Shown one piece after another: positions 24,526 through 36,699 of a DNA stretch of 64,000 bases. Each line of letters begins with the position of its first letter. Position 1 is the stretch's first letter. This DNA is from Timema cristinae (taxonomy: Eukaryota > Arthropoda > Insecta > Phasmatodea > Timematidae). The stretch lies in NCBI GenBank assembly GCA_039000515.1, contig JBCFYV010000558.1, positions 1 through 64,000 of the forward strand, written 5' to 3'. The notes beneath the pieces were generated by a model. The model saw only the letters and a program-made list of their open reading frames with translations. It did no database searches and had not been told where the DNA came from. Both the position numbers and the translations under genes were made by a program.

Positions 24526-27000
24526 ATGTCGCTACTACAATGGAATTGTAGGGGGAATTTCTTGTCTTTGTAGGGGAAAATTTCAAACAAATTTAATTTT
24601 TCTTTGCATCCTTCCATCTTGTGTTTGCAGGAAAACCCATTTCCGCCCAACGGGACAACCCGATGCTTCGGGGGTTTACATGTGTTTCGAAACCGACAAG
24701 CCTTTCTTTGAAAAGGGCCCTGGGTGGAGGTGGGGCTTATTCGCACAAAATTTACTATATTTCTAAGAATTTTAAATATTGTTTCTGATTCCAGTGTTCG
24801 CTGCCCGGGAGTCTCCCTTCCTATTGGAGGTAATGTATGCTGCATTACCCCCCAACCAGGTGAACGTGTTTCCAAGGGAAACTAGAGGCCCTCTTTATAA
24901 AAAACTTTCCCGGGCCCCCTTATATAACTTGGGGGACTTTAATTTGGGGGATCACTTTTCGTAAATACTTTGTAGAAAAAAAATCCCATTTTTAATATCC
25001 CCCGAAATCATGCTAACGGTTCATTTTTGTTTCCCCTATGGGGGCCCGCCAATTATTGGGCTCGATGTTCGCCGTTTTTTCTAGACGGGCGAGTTTACTC
25101 TAACGAGTTCGTGGTGCTTTGTGAGCATCGAGGCCTTCTATTGATTTTGGCCAAATTTGGGGGGGAGGATTTAACCCCCCCCTTTAAAAAGGGGAAATTT
25201 TAACTTTGCCCTGCCCCCGGCGGGGCAATAAAACTTCTGGCCCGGATGATATCCATTAGGGAAATGTTGCCCCCAACTTTTCCCCTGCTGGACGGGCTTT
25301 TCCTTTTTAGGACCTTTTACAATTGTTTTTGGGAATCTCGTAAATTTTCTCAACATTTGGGAGGAAGGAAACCCTTTAAAATCCCAATTTTTAAAAAATT
25401 TGGAAAAGGAAAAAAATTAGAGCCAACTAGTTAAGCCCGGGATAGCCTTAATAGTTGTGTTTGAAAAATTTATTAGAAAAAATGATCAAAAAAAAGTTTT
25501 TATATGGTTTTCTAAAATTTCCCGCAATCTACTACCCCAATATGCAATGTGGCTTTCCCCGTAACCGACCCACGGTGGTCCCCTTTGTTCCCCCTTAAAG
25601 ACAGAAAGCTCGTGACGTTTCCCTCCTAAACAGCACCTCTTGGCTGTCTTCTTCAAATCTGGAGAAAGCGTACGACACCCCCTGGCGGTAGGCATTTTGA
25701 AAAATTTTTTAAATTGGGGGGTTACGGGGAAAACCTTCCTTCTTTTATATTTTAATTTTTTGTGGGGATAAAACACTTTGGGTAAGGTTAAAAAACCCTT
25801 TTTCCGAGGATTTTTTAAGAAAAATGGGGGGCATCAGGGTAGTTTTGAGCTGTACGTTGTTCCTATCGCGATAAAATAGTATTGTGGACAACTTTCGTTT
25901 CCCTGTTGGTTCATGCCTCTTTGTGGATGACTAGCAATTTTTGCGTTCATCAAGTCCCAAAGGGTTTGAACGACAGTTAAAAATGAGTGTTAACAATTTT
26001 TTGGTCGTGGGCATCGCTTAATGGCTTTGGGCTTCTCTGCAGCCAAAACGGACGGTGTCCCCCCTTCCATAGTTACGCAAATTTGGGCCACCCCCCAAAT
26101 ATTTTAATAAAACCCACGCCTTTTTTCCAGTCTCAAAAACCCTTTAAAGTTTTCTGGGACTTTTATTTGTTTTTAAAAATTTAAACTTGGTTTTCCCCCA
26201 ACTTCAAAGACTTAAAAGCGGGGGTCTAAAAAAAAGCACAAAACCTGTCAAAGTGGTTAGCGGTCGGTCCGGGGGTGCGGTGGGGAAACCTTGATGCCCC
26301 TCCAAGAGCCTTGGTGAGATAAAAACTTGATTCCCAAGTTTTGTTTAGGGTTCCGCTAGCCCCTCGGCTTTTAAAGATGCTGGGATAGCTTTCCACCGGC
26401 TGGCATTCGTGGCTAGGGGTGTTTTTGTACCAGTCCAGTCAAAAATTCTGTGATGGGGCCCGGGTGAGCCCCCTTTTTTTCCCCCCGGGCGGTCTTACCT
26501 CTGGCTTTTTAGTGCCAAAAACCCCTGCACTGATGCCAGACCCATGTTGCCTCCCGCCCTTTTTTCACCCCCAAACCTTTGTCTTGTATAAAAACCAAAA
26601 ATGGGTAGTAAAAGGGCCCGGTTTGGGGACCCGGGGATGCTATGGGGTTTTCGCCCAGTGGGTTAGTGCCCCCCAAAGGCTATCCCCATATCCCCGGTCG
26701 ATTTTCTCCCGGGAAAAATTCGCCCTTGAAATGCCATTTTTTTTCTTCCCCAAGTTCCCAAAAGCGACCCCCCCAAAAACTTTCTATATGTGGGGAAAAT
26801 ATAAAAAGTTCCTTTCCACTCGCTTTAAGGTTTTTGGGAGCGTTTAACTGAGGGCCCTCTAAATCTGGACCCTTTCCGTGGGGATGTGTTTTGTTGGGGA
26901 AAGGGAAACCCAAATTTTTAAATTTGGTTTCCCTAAAAAAAACAGTGTTTTTAGGGTTTAAATTTGTTTGATTTTTAAATCTTTTGTTTTATATATCGAA
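24526..27000 (+). pseudogene. LINE copy 2 ORF2 (endonuclease-RT-RNase H relic)
   Basis: The start is chosen at the ATG at 24526 because it opens MSLLQWNCRG, the standard beginning of LINE endonucleases of this group. ILCLQE (about 24625) and a tatataacttgggggacttt segment (24920-24943, the LGDFN site) follow. RT: a palm-A region reads LAVFF then a broken LEKAYD (about 25635-25680). AVGILKNFLNWG aligns with copies 1 and 4. FVDD at 25920-25934 is the catalytic motif and is followed directly by a stop. ASLNGFG with a downstream KTDG-like block lies near 26015-26060. The RNase H region (about 26820-27000) is only recognisable by alignment with copy 3. The frame is broken many times. Confidence 0.75.
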
Positions 27001-28118
27001 ATTAGTCACCGTTTTGTTTCATCTGCACGGATTCCATGAGTGCTCTGTTGGAAATTTTCCACATTTAAAATTCTGGACCCCCTGTGCAGATGATACATAA
27101 AAAAAAATTTTTAAAAAAAATTATTCTTTAAGCCCCCGGTGTTTTTGTTTGGAAACCCGGTCACGGGGTTTTTCCGGGGAATAAAACTGGGGGGACCAGG
27201 AACCCAAAGGGAAAGGAAAGCACGTTTGGGCCCCCGGAGGGGGTTTCTGGGTGTCATTTTTTAGATCTTAAGGGTTTTGTTCGGCGTGGAGTGTTACCCC
27301 CCCCCATGGAAACGAGCAGTGGGTCTCCCCCCTTGCTAAAAAACAAGCTGCGGCCCAACGGGGACGGGTGTCGGGGAGGGCCCCTCTTCTATACAAAAGT
27401 CTAGGGGGAGAGGAGGTCTTTCGGGGACGAGACTCCCTTTCGGGCATCCATTTCTAAATCCGGATTTTTACTCAGGGGGATCCACCCCCAAGTGTTTTAA
27501 TTTTGCGATGCCCCCCCTTAGTGTGCACCCCCTTTTTGGGGAAAGTGTCGCAAAATTTTTCCCTATTCGCCGGGCCCTTGATTTTAAAGGGGGACCTTGG
27601 GTTTTTTTTTTACCAAAGCGCTAAAGGTTATTTGTTTACTCCATTTTATACGCCAGGCGAATCTTTTTATTTCCCATTTGATTTCACTTTTAAAAAGTGG
27701 TAAATCGGGAAATTTTATTCATTTTGAGCCCTTTTTTAACATTTTAGTATACTTTAATGTGTTTGTCTTGTCGTTTTACCCATTTTAACAAATTTTAATA
27801 AAAAAATTTTTTTTAAATGTAAGTTTTGTCTTTTTAACTAATATATTTTTTTAATATGTTTGTTTTGTTTTTTATTAGATTTAAATTACCCCTGTGGGTT
27901 TTTTTTAGCAGGTGTTTAAACTAAATTTGTCTTTGACCCCATTTGGCACTCCTAGGGAAATTGTTCGGTTTGGGAGAATGATTTATTCCCCCCTATCGGG
28001 ATTTTTTTAATTTTTTAAATATTTTTCCCAAGGGCCTAATGACCTGATGTGTCGAGGGGCCCCCTAAAAAACAATAAAAAATAATAATAATAATAATAAA
28101 AATAATAATAAAAAATTA

Positions 28119-29727
28119 AGGGGATGAAGAAAATTATTTGGTTCCCTTATTTACACCTTTTTTAAAAATTTAATAGCCCTTTATGCTGGGATAAAAAAAA
28201 ATTGGACCCACTCAAATTGATGATTGAGATTCATTGATTATCTTTAAATTTTAAAAAATTTAACGAAAAATCTATGATTTTTTAAAATTTTAAGGTTTAA
28301 ACTTTTTTGGGGAGAAAAGGGGAAGACCAATTTCCCCTTTGAAAAGGTGGGGGTTGGAAGCCAAATTCAATTTAGTCTCTTTGTTCCAAAACTTTTGCTA
28401 CCTTCATCAAGGGGGTTTTTACCGCACACCATAAAAGTTTTTTTTTAGTTTTTGGATCACCCAAAATTCTTTAAAAGGCGGGAAAATTAAAATTAAATTT
28501 GTTTTCCATAGGTGGGTTTTAAAATTTTGGAAAATTAGAAAGGAAACAGAGGGGGAAAAATGTTTAGCCCCCCCCCCCCAACCCTTTCCCCCCCCCCTCC
28601 GCGGCGTAGACTCGCGGGTGCTACATGCGGAGAGGTGGGGGAGAAATTTTTTGGGGGAAAGGAGGGGGGAGCAATAGAGAAAGGCTTGTACGATTGGTCT
28701 TGATAAGAAATTTGTCATGGGGACCGAAAAAGTTTTCCCATAAAAATTAATTAAAAAAAAAAAAGGGTTTAAACCCTTTAAATTTCTTAGTGTTATGAGG
28801 GCAGGGCTTCTCAAAAACCCCGAGTTAAAAAAAGGCCCTTTTTTCCCCTACTCGCCCCTTCCCCTTGGGGGGTGACAATTTGAAGTTTTCTTTGCTGCTC
28901 AGTCCCCCCCCCCCCCCTTTCCTTTTCCCTATTTCAAACCCTCCAGGGGGGTGAAAGGGAAAAAGTTTTCCGGCGAATTACCCGGCGGCTCTGTCCCTGC
29001 CGTGAGAAAAGTTTTTAAATCGGGAAAGGGAAAACATCTGTTTCGTTTTGAAGGGTTCAGGAAAGGGGAAAAAACATTGTTTCGCTTTGAATTTAACAGA
29101 GATTCTTTTTTGAAATTTAAATGGTCTGTGAGAATTTTAAAAGGGGGGGAACTTAAGAAAAATAAACTAAAAACTTCTCCGTTTCTAAAGGGGGGGGGCC
29201 AAAGCGACTCCAAACCCCTTTTCGCCCCCCCCCGAAGGGGGGAAAGATGGGAAGTTTGAAAACCTTTACTTGGGAGTTCCCCCTTTTAATTTAGTTTTTC
29301 TTTATCTTTTAATCTTTTTTCAAAAACAACATCATAAGAATTTTCTGGGGAAATACTCAGCAGCGCTTTTGTCAGCAATCGGTCGAGTGGATAGTGTCAG
29401 GAAAGGTGAAAAGTTTTAAAGAGATGGTCAGGGTTTTATTATATCAAAAATTAAAAGGGGTGAAAAATAGATAGGGGACGAGATTTCGCCTTGTTGGAAA
29501 AAACAAATAAAAACGTGGGGGTTACCGGCCCCTTTTTTTCTCTACTCCCCGACGCCCAGCTGAAGGAGCTCTCCAAAGCCAAACCCTTATGCTAGTTTTC
29601 CCGGGGGCTTTTCCCCAAAAACAGCAAGACGGCGCTCATATGTTCCAAAGGGTTTACGTTTTTTTAAAACCTTTTTCTAGGATTAATCAAATCTTTTCTA
29701 AATATGTTTTTTTTTCGTTAGGGATGA
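28119..29727. other. Low-complexity DNA with C and G runs, no gene
   Basis: It contains long C runs (about 28568-28600 and 28904-28917) and purine-rich tracts. The open frame 28951-29259 (plus, 102 codons) holds two similar stretches of about 39 bp (28990-29095), giving LFRFEGF and LFRFEF, so it may be part of a small tandem repeat. Nothing here is a recognised gene. Confidence 0.5.
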
Positions 29728-32645
29728 GTGTCAATTGTATAACTTGTTGGGGTGGGCTGCCGCCCGTGAATTTTTTTTGAAAAGAAAAAGCAAAGCTTTG
29801 ATTTTGGTCAATTGTAGGTTGTAAACGTGAATATTTTTTTGGAAAGATCAACAAAGTTTGGGTCATTGTGTCAATTGTTATAACTTGTTGTAGGTTGTCA
29901 ACGTGAATATTTTTTTTGAAAGATCGGCAAAGTTTGTGACTTTGGTAAAATTTTATAACTTGTTGAAAAGGGTTGTCAACATAATATTTTTTTTAAAGTT
30001 TCAACAAAGTTTGGGTAAATTCGGGGCAATTGAAAACTTTTTGATAGGTTGTCAACGTAAATATATTTTTGAAAGATCGAAAAAACTTGTGATCTTGTAA
30101 ATTTGGTAATTTCGTTGATAAGTTGTGAACTTGAAATTTTTTTTGGGAAAGATCAACAAAGTTTTGTGATATGTCAATTTTTTAACTTTTTGAAAAGGGT
30201 TGTCAACATGAATATATTTTTGAAAGTCAAAAAACCTTGCATCTTTACTTTTGTGGGTTGTCAACGTAAATTTTTTTTTGGAAATATTAACAAAGCTTGT
30301 GTCATTTTCAATTTGGGTTTGTCAACGTGAATATATTTTTGAAAGATAAACCCAAAGTTGTCATTGTGTTTTTGTATAACTTGTTTGATAGGTTGTCCAT
30401 GAATATATTTTTGAAAGATCAATAAAGTTGTGTCATTTCAATTGTATAACTTGTTGATAATTTTGGTAACTGAAATTTTTTTTTTTAAAAGACATCAAAG
30501 CTTGCGATCTTTGCCCAATTGAATAACTTGTTATGGGGTTGGGAAAAAGTAAAATAAATTTTTAAAAAAAATCTTTAAACGCTTGTGATCATGTCAATTG
30601 TAGGTTGTCCACGGGGAATATATTTTTGAAAAGATCAACAAAGCTTCCCGATCTTTAAAAATTGTAGGTTGTCAACGTGACTATATTTTTGAAAAGTTTT
30701 CAGAAAACGCTTGTGATCATGTAAATTTTGGTATAATTTTTGGGAAAATTTTGTCAACGTGATATATTTTTGAAAGTTTGGAAAACGCTTGTGATCGTGC
30801 CCAATTGTATTTTGTCAACGTGAATATATTTTTGAAAGATAAAAAATTTGTCATTGTGTAAATTTGTATAACTTGTTGATAAGTTGTCAACGGGGAATAT
30901 TTTTGAAAGTTAAAACAAAGCTTGTGATCATGAAAAATTTTTTAAAAACTTGTTGAAAATTTTGGGTAAATGAATATATTTTTGAAAGATCAAAAAAAGC
31001 TTGCGATCGTTAAAATTTGTGGGTTTTTGTCAACGTAAATATATTTTTGAAATATTAACAAAGCTTGTGATCATGTCAATTTAGGTTGTCAACGTGAATT
31101 TATTTTTAAAAGATCAAAAAACTTGCCCATTGTGTAAATTGTATAATTTGTTGATAGGTTGCCCAAAAAGGAATATATTTTTGAAAGATCAAAAAAGTTG
31201 TGATCTTTTCAATTTATAACTTGTTGAAAATTTGTCAACATGAATATTTTTTTTTTAAAGATCATCAAAGCTTGCGATAATGTAAATTGAAAAACTTTTT
31301 GGGATAGGTTGTAACGTGATATTTTTTTTAAAAAGATCATAAGTTTGTGATAATGTCAATTGTTAGGTTGCCCACGTGAAATTTTTTTAAAAGATCAAAA
31401 AAAGCTTGCGTTCTTTTTACAATTGTAGGTTGTAAAACGGGGGACTATTTTTTTGAAAGATAGCAAGGGCTTTGTGACCATGTCAATTTTTAAAATTTTT
31501 TTTGATAAGTTTCAAACGTGAATATTTTTTTAAAAAGATAAGCAACGTTTTGATCGTGTAAAGGGGTAGGTTGTCAACGGGGAAATATATTTTTGAAAGT
31601 TTCAGCAAGCTTGTGAATCATGTCATTTTTTAAATTTTTTGATAATTTGTAAAAATGAATATTTTTTTGAAAGATCAACAAATCTTGTGATAAATGTCAA
31701 TTGTAAAATTTTTGAAAATTTGCAAAAATGAATTTATTTTTAAAAGACAAAAAAGCTTGCGATCGTTAAAAATTGTATAACTTTTTGAAAGTGTAAACGT
31801 GAATATATTTTTGAAAGTTTCAACAAAGTTGGGTCATTGTGTCCAAATTTTTATAATTGGTTGTGGGTTTGTCAACATGAATATTTTTTTGAAAGTCAAA
31901 AAAGCTTGTGATCATTTTCCAATTGTAAAACCTTGTTGAAAAAAGTTGTAAACATGAATATTTTTTTGAAAGAAAACAAAGTTTGCGATCATGTAATTGT
32001 AAAAACTTGTTAAATAGGTTTAAAAGTAAAATATTTTTTTGAAAGTTTCAGAAAGGTTGTGATAGTAAATTTGTAGGTTGTAAAACGTGAATATTTTTTT
32101 GAAAGATCAACAAAGCTTGGGGATCGGTTTAAAATTTAGGTTGGGTCAACGTGAATATATTTTTGAAAGTCAGCAACGCTTGTGTCTTGTCAATTGTTTA
32201 TAACATGTTGAAAAGTTGTCAACATAAATTTAATTTTTAAAAGATAAACAAAGCTTGCGTATTTTAATTTTTATAACTTGTGATGGGTTTGGGTAAAACG
32301 GGGACTATATTTTTGAAAAGATCGCAACGCTTGTGATCTGTAAATTTTGTTTTAATTGTTGATAGGTTGTCAACTTTGGAATATATTTTTTGAAAGTTAG
32401 CAAAGTTGTGATCATGTCAATTGTATAACTTGTTGAAAAGGGTTGTAAAGGTAAATTATTTTTTTTTAAGATAAAAACAAACCCTTTGATCATGCCCAAT
32501 TGTAAAACCTTGTTGTTAAAGGTTGTAAAACATGACTTATTTTTAAAAAGATCAGAAACCCGTTTGTGATCTTTGTAAAATTTATAATTTTTGGGAGAGG
32601 TTGCCCAACATGAATTTTTTGAAAGATCAAAAACCCTTTTTTATA
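29728..32645. repeat. Satellite array with 73-bp and about 58-bp units
   Basis: About 40 units are arranged head to tail. Landmarks per unit are ggttgtcaacgtgaat, atatttttgaaagatcaac, aaagcttgtgatcatgtcaa and ttgtataacttgttgata. Many units lack the final 15 bp (tataacttgttgata), so ttgta runs straight into the next ggttgtcaacg. This gives two unit lengths, about 73 and 58 bp, interspersed along the array. Single-base run-length noise is heavy. The short open frames inside are by-products of the repeat. Confidence 0.92.
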
Positions 32646-35600
32646 TCACGTTCATGAACAGAAAATGTTGCCCCTGTTTGTTTTTTTATAGTTTGTCTCA
32701 GAGCCGCTCGAAGAGTTTATAGAGCAAGGGGCCCAAAAATTGGGGAAGAAGATAATATTTGAGGAGAGGGGGGTAGGGCCTGTTTAGGGGATAGTGCCCC
32801 CCAAACTTGAAAAACCACCCCCAAAACGAGTGCGTTTTGGGTCACCTCCACTTTGTATCTCGGCAAACAAATGGGAAAAGGGTGTAACTCTCGGGATCTA
32901 GCCCGAAATTGAAAAAAATTTTAATTAGAAAATTGAAAAATGACGTTGCCTTTCGCGAAGGGGGAAGGGGTATAATGCTTACATTTTAAAAATATACCTG
33001 GCCCGATTAAGATCTCGAGCGTACTGATATCGGCCCTACAATTTTAGGGCACACAGATCCAAAGACTCCTAAACCCCTTTTACGAAAATTAGGTACAGGA
33101 TTTCACAGTTTAGGCTTTTCCCGGGGCCCTAGGACTTTCTTAAATTTAAATTATTGAACAAGCATTAAAAGCCCCGACGTATAAAGACATACTCAATCAG
33201 TAATGAAAATACCCCTATTTAAAGGGTCCCCTACGTTTTTTTCGTTGCGTGCCGGAAGATTTTTTTATGTAAAAGAATGTAGAAAAAAGAAACAAACGCG
33301 AACGGCCCAAAAAAGGGAAATTTTAGCCCCATTTGCGAGTTTTAAACATTCTACTGATGGTAGAATTGAAAGGGTTTTTCAATTTTTTCTATACAATATA
33401 TTTAACCCCCTTTAAAATTGGAGGGATATACGGGGGAATTAACGTGGTCTTTCCCCCCTCCCTTTTCGATTTTAGGGCTTTGTTTCTAAAGACTCGGGGT
33501 GGATATACAACCCGGGACGTTGGGAAAAAAGAGTAAAAATTTTTCCCAAAAAAATCAGCTTTCTCGTTTGGCGCCCCCGTTCCCAAACCCCGAAAAAATA
33601 TAAACTAGACGTAAAGCCTGATAAATGTTCAAGCTGAAGAAGGACTTTGGGTTCCCCGTATCCCTTTTTGGCGTTCTTTTTGAGCCGACAGGGGAAAATC
33701 AGCCCTTTATATCTTATCCTAAATTTTTGTGGGGGTTTTTGTCTAGATGGGGATCCCCCTTCCGTTCGAAATGAGAATATTTAAAAGCTTCGAAAGGCTT
33801 AACGATTTATCTTTTAAAAATTTTTCAATGCAAAACAAGAAGGGTTTGTGACTCTTATATGGACCTGCAGACCCAAATCTAAAAAGCTTTGTGACGTTCC
33901 CCTGCATTTTCAGTTTCTTAAAAAGGGGTGCTAGACATGTTAATTTTTTTCATTATAAAGTACATTGGGGGCGGAAAAAAATTTTCATTTCAGAATTTAA
34001 AAATCTGTCCGGTTAATAAAAACCCCCCAATAACGCCAACCCTTAAGTAGGGTAGGTATTTTTTTGACCCTTGTTTTAGTCTTCTCTGACTGAAAATAAA
34101 CTTGAAAAAAAATAAAGGGAATGGTTAAAAAAATTTTGGGGCGGTAAGGGAGTACATTCCCTCAAAGGGGGAAAAAAAAAATTTCCTGGCGTTCTCACAG
34201 TATAAACAACAGGAGAAAACAGGTTTATCGTGTACGCTGACTTGGAGAGTTTCTCGTGCCTATAGAAACGTTTTGATCCTGGCCCCGACATTTTCTTTTA
34301 CTGAGAAAGTGCAAAAGTGTGTAAACTATTCTGTAGGCTGTACCTAAATGCAAATTTTTAAAGGGTAATCCCCTTTTGGGAAATAACCCACATTTTTCAG
34401 GGGGAAAAAATTTTAGAGATCCCAAATTTTTTGAAGTCTCGTAGATACGGGAAAACGCCCTACTAGATTATTATTGTATGTTGTTCCAAAGCACCGCTAA
34501 CACCGGGTCAAAAAGATGCTACAATTCGGCACCATTGTTATTTTGAAAAACCCCGCCCCGAATGTTTATATCCCCGTTTTTGGATCATTTTCATTGACAG
34601 GGCTTTATTGTGGTAAACAGTCACGAGGGTGTAATTTTTAATTACAAGAACCCTAGTTTATCTGAGTTTTGGTTATCCTTTAAAGCGCGTTGCTACGAAA
34701 AATTTTTTTTCCCTTTTCGAAACCTTGTCGAACGTTTTTTAGAGAAAAAATCCGTTCCAGGGGGAGAGCGTTCTTGTCAATCCCGGGAAAGTTAAGGTTA
34801 TTGGGGAAGAGGGCTATGGGGAAAATTCAAAGTTTTCATGAAGTATATTCGGCCCGGGGTTTTGGGGATCGCAATTAAAATTTTAGAAGTTTCGTTTTTA
34901 TGTACCTCCCTATAGAAATCGTATCCTTTCCTCGAACCTGAGCAGCTTAAAAAACTTTCTTTATATTTCCAAAATTTTTTCGGGATTCGCCCCTTTTGGA
35001 AATCTCGAAAAATAGTCCTTTTACGGTTTTCATTTCCAGGTATGGTTCCCCGCCCTTTCCCCCCAGGTAACCCTTAAAAACTCCCAAAAATACAGTACAG
35101 GGTCACCCTTTTTTACTACATGATGTTGAGGATGCGTACCCGAGACTTATCCCGTTAGCTAAGGGTACCCGGACCCTCCATTACGGACAAGGGCAATGTT
35201 TACGCATGCCCCTAGTAAATAAAGGGGTGCTCGGTAAAATAAAAAACGAGACCCCGAGGTCGGGAAACATTCCCCCCGAGTTCAAGGTTTTCGCCCTAAA
35301 CTCTAATTTATTTGCCGGGGCAAGGATGGGTGGTTTTGGGCGTCAAGGCTAAAGGTGTAAGAAATAGCGCGTTAAGAACCCCTCCTTTTAGGACTAATTT
35401 GTAATTTATTACTAATGAAAAGGTTAGGTTTTTGAGAGAAGCTCGTTCAATAAAAGTGTAGGGATTCAAACTTTACACACAAAAATTTAATCGGGTTGGG
35501 ATATGGGTCTATCGAGGGCAAAACGAAACATGTTACCCGGATCAGTCAGAAAATCTACCCTTTAGGTCATTCTCATAAGCGGGGCAACCAACTACTTCCT

Positions 35601-35720
35601 TCCAAGGACCCCGATTGAAAGCCGGCCATCCCTGGGCTAAAAGTGAAGTGCGTTTTTGTCAGTGGGTGATCTTTCAACTTTATCCCGTACAAGTTTAAAA
35701 AAGGATCTATAAACCTAAGT
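32646..35720. other. Mixed-composition DNA, no gene recognised
   Basis: Base composition is more balanced than in the flanks, yet I recognise no domain. The longest frames (33203-33415, 33389-33586, 34076-34425) are short and overlap on both strands. Unique sequence, an old element or a degraded gene are all possible. Confidence 0.45.
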
Positions 35721-36660
35721 ATCTATAGTGTAAGTGAATAATTATGTCAATGTATAAAAACTAGAAAAAAAAGTTAGTGCTTTAAAAAAAAAATTTGGGG
35801 AAAAAAATTGTTCTTTAACTTAAATGAAGAAAAAAAAAATAAACTAATTTAGTGCATATTTGTTTTTCAGTGTACCATGTTTTAATTAATGTCAAATTTG
35901 AAAAAAAAATGTGCTTTTAAAAAAAAAAATTTAGAAAAAAAACTCATGTTCTATAAACCCCCCATGTTCTTTATGTAAGTGAATAATTAAAGTCAAAGTA
36001 TAAGAACTAAAAAAAATGTTTGTGCTTTTAAAAGAATTTGGGAAAAAATTTATGTTCCCATAACCAAGGGAACAGGCAATTTTACTAACCCTCATGGCTC
36101 TTATTTTAAGTGAATAATTTAATTTTCAAAGTTTTAAAAACTAAAAAAAAATGTTTTGTAAATTTAAAAAAAAACTTGAGAAAATTTTATTCATATTGTT
36201 TAAAAAAAAAATATTTCCCTCCCTCTTTGATACATTCATATTTGTTCGATTCTCTTTAAAAAAGAAAATTGGGGAAAAAAAATTATGTTCTTTTTAACCT
36301 CCCATGTCTCTATAGTGTAAGTGAATAATTAAAAGGGCAATGTATAAGAACTAAAAAAAATGTTAAATGCTTTTAAAAAGACTTGGGAAAATATTCATTT
36401 CTATAAAAAAAGTGAAACAGGCATCTCTAACCCCCATGGCCCCTTTAGTGTAAAGTGGAAAAATTAATGTCAATTTTATAAGAACTAGAAAAAAAATTTT
36501 TGGGGCTTTAAAAAAGAACCCTTTAGAAAATATATTATAAAATTTTTTTAAAAAAAGTTTTTCCCTCTCCCTCTTTGTTTCATTCATATTGTTCATTTTT
36601 CTTATAAAAAGATAAAATTTAAAAAAATTTCGCGATAGGGGAAAAATTTTTTACCCTTTT
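35721..36660. repeat. Compound tandem repeat, higher-order period about 342 bp
   Basis: The motif gtaagtgaataattaa..gtcaa..tataagaacta recurs near 35731, 35977, 36108, 36318 and 36451. Spacings of about 131 and 210 bp alternate, so 35977 to 36318 and 36108 to 36451 are both about 342 bp. The long unit also carries a tttccctccctctttgat stretch (near 36215 and 36560). Each unit has long A runs. The array directly precedes the next minisatellite. Confidence 0.7.
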
Positions 36661-36699
36661 GGCCCAGTAAAAATAAAAAACATGGTTTTAGAGAGTATT

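Larger units (their letters stand above)
22146..28118 (+). mobile_element. Jockey/I-type LINE, copy 2 (near full length, dead)
   Basis: About 6.0 kb, alignable with copy 1 from the GC-rich leader (agaaccccctggggggacgg at about 22155) through ORF1, ORF2 and the 3' UTR to gggcctaatgacc, gtgtcgagggg and an (AAT)n tail (28080-28118). Compared with copy 1, it keeps clearer coding motifs (MSLLQWNCRG at the ORF2 start, FVDD in the RT) but carries many extra bases in homopolymer runs. Some of its frameshifts are probably sequencing error. It also has a tandem expansion in ORF1 that copy 1 lacks. Confidence 0.88.

Noticed and set aside
29728..32645. CRISPR-like regular repeats
   Set aside because: Units abut with no unique spacers, the unit itself is the whole period, and the setting is a eukaryotic repeat region without cas genes.
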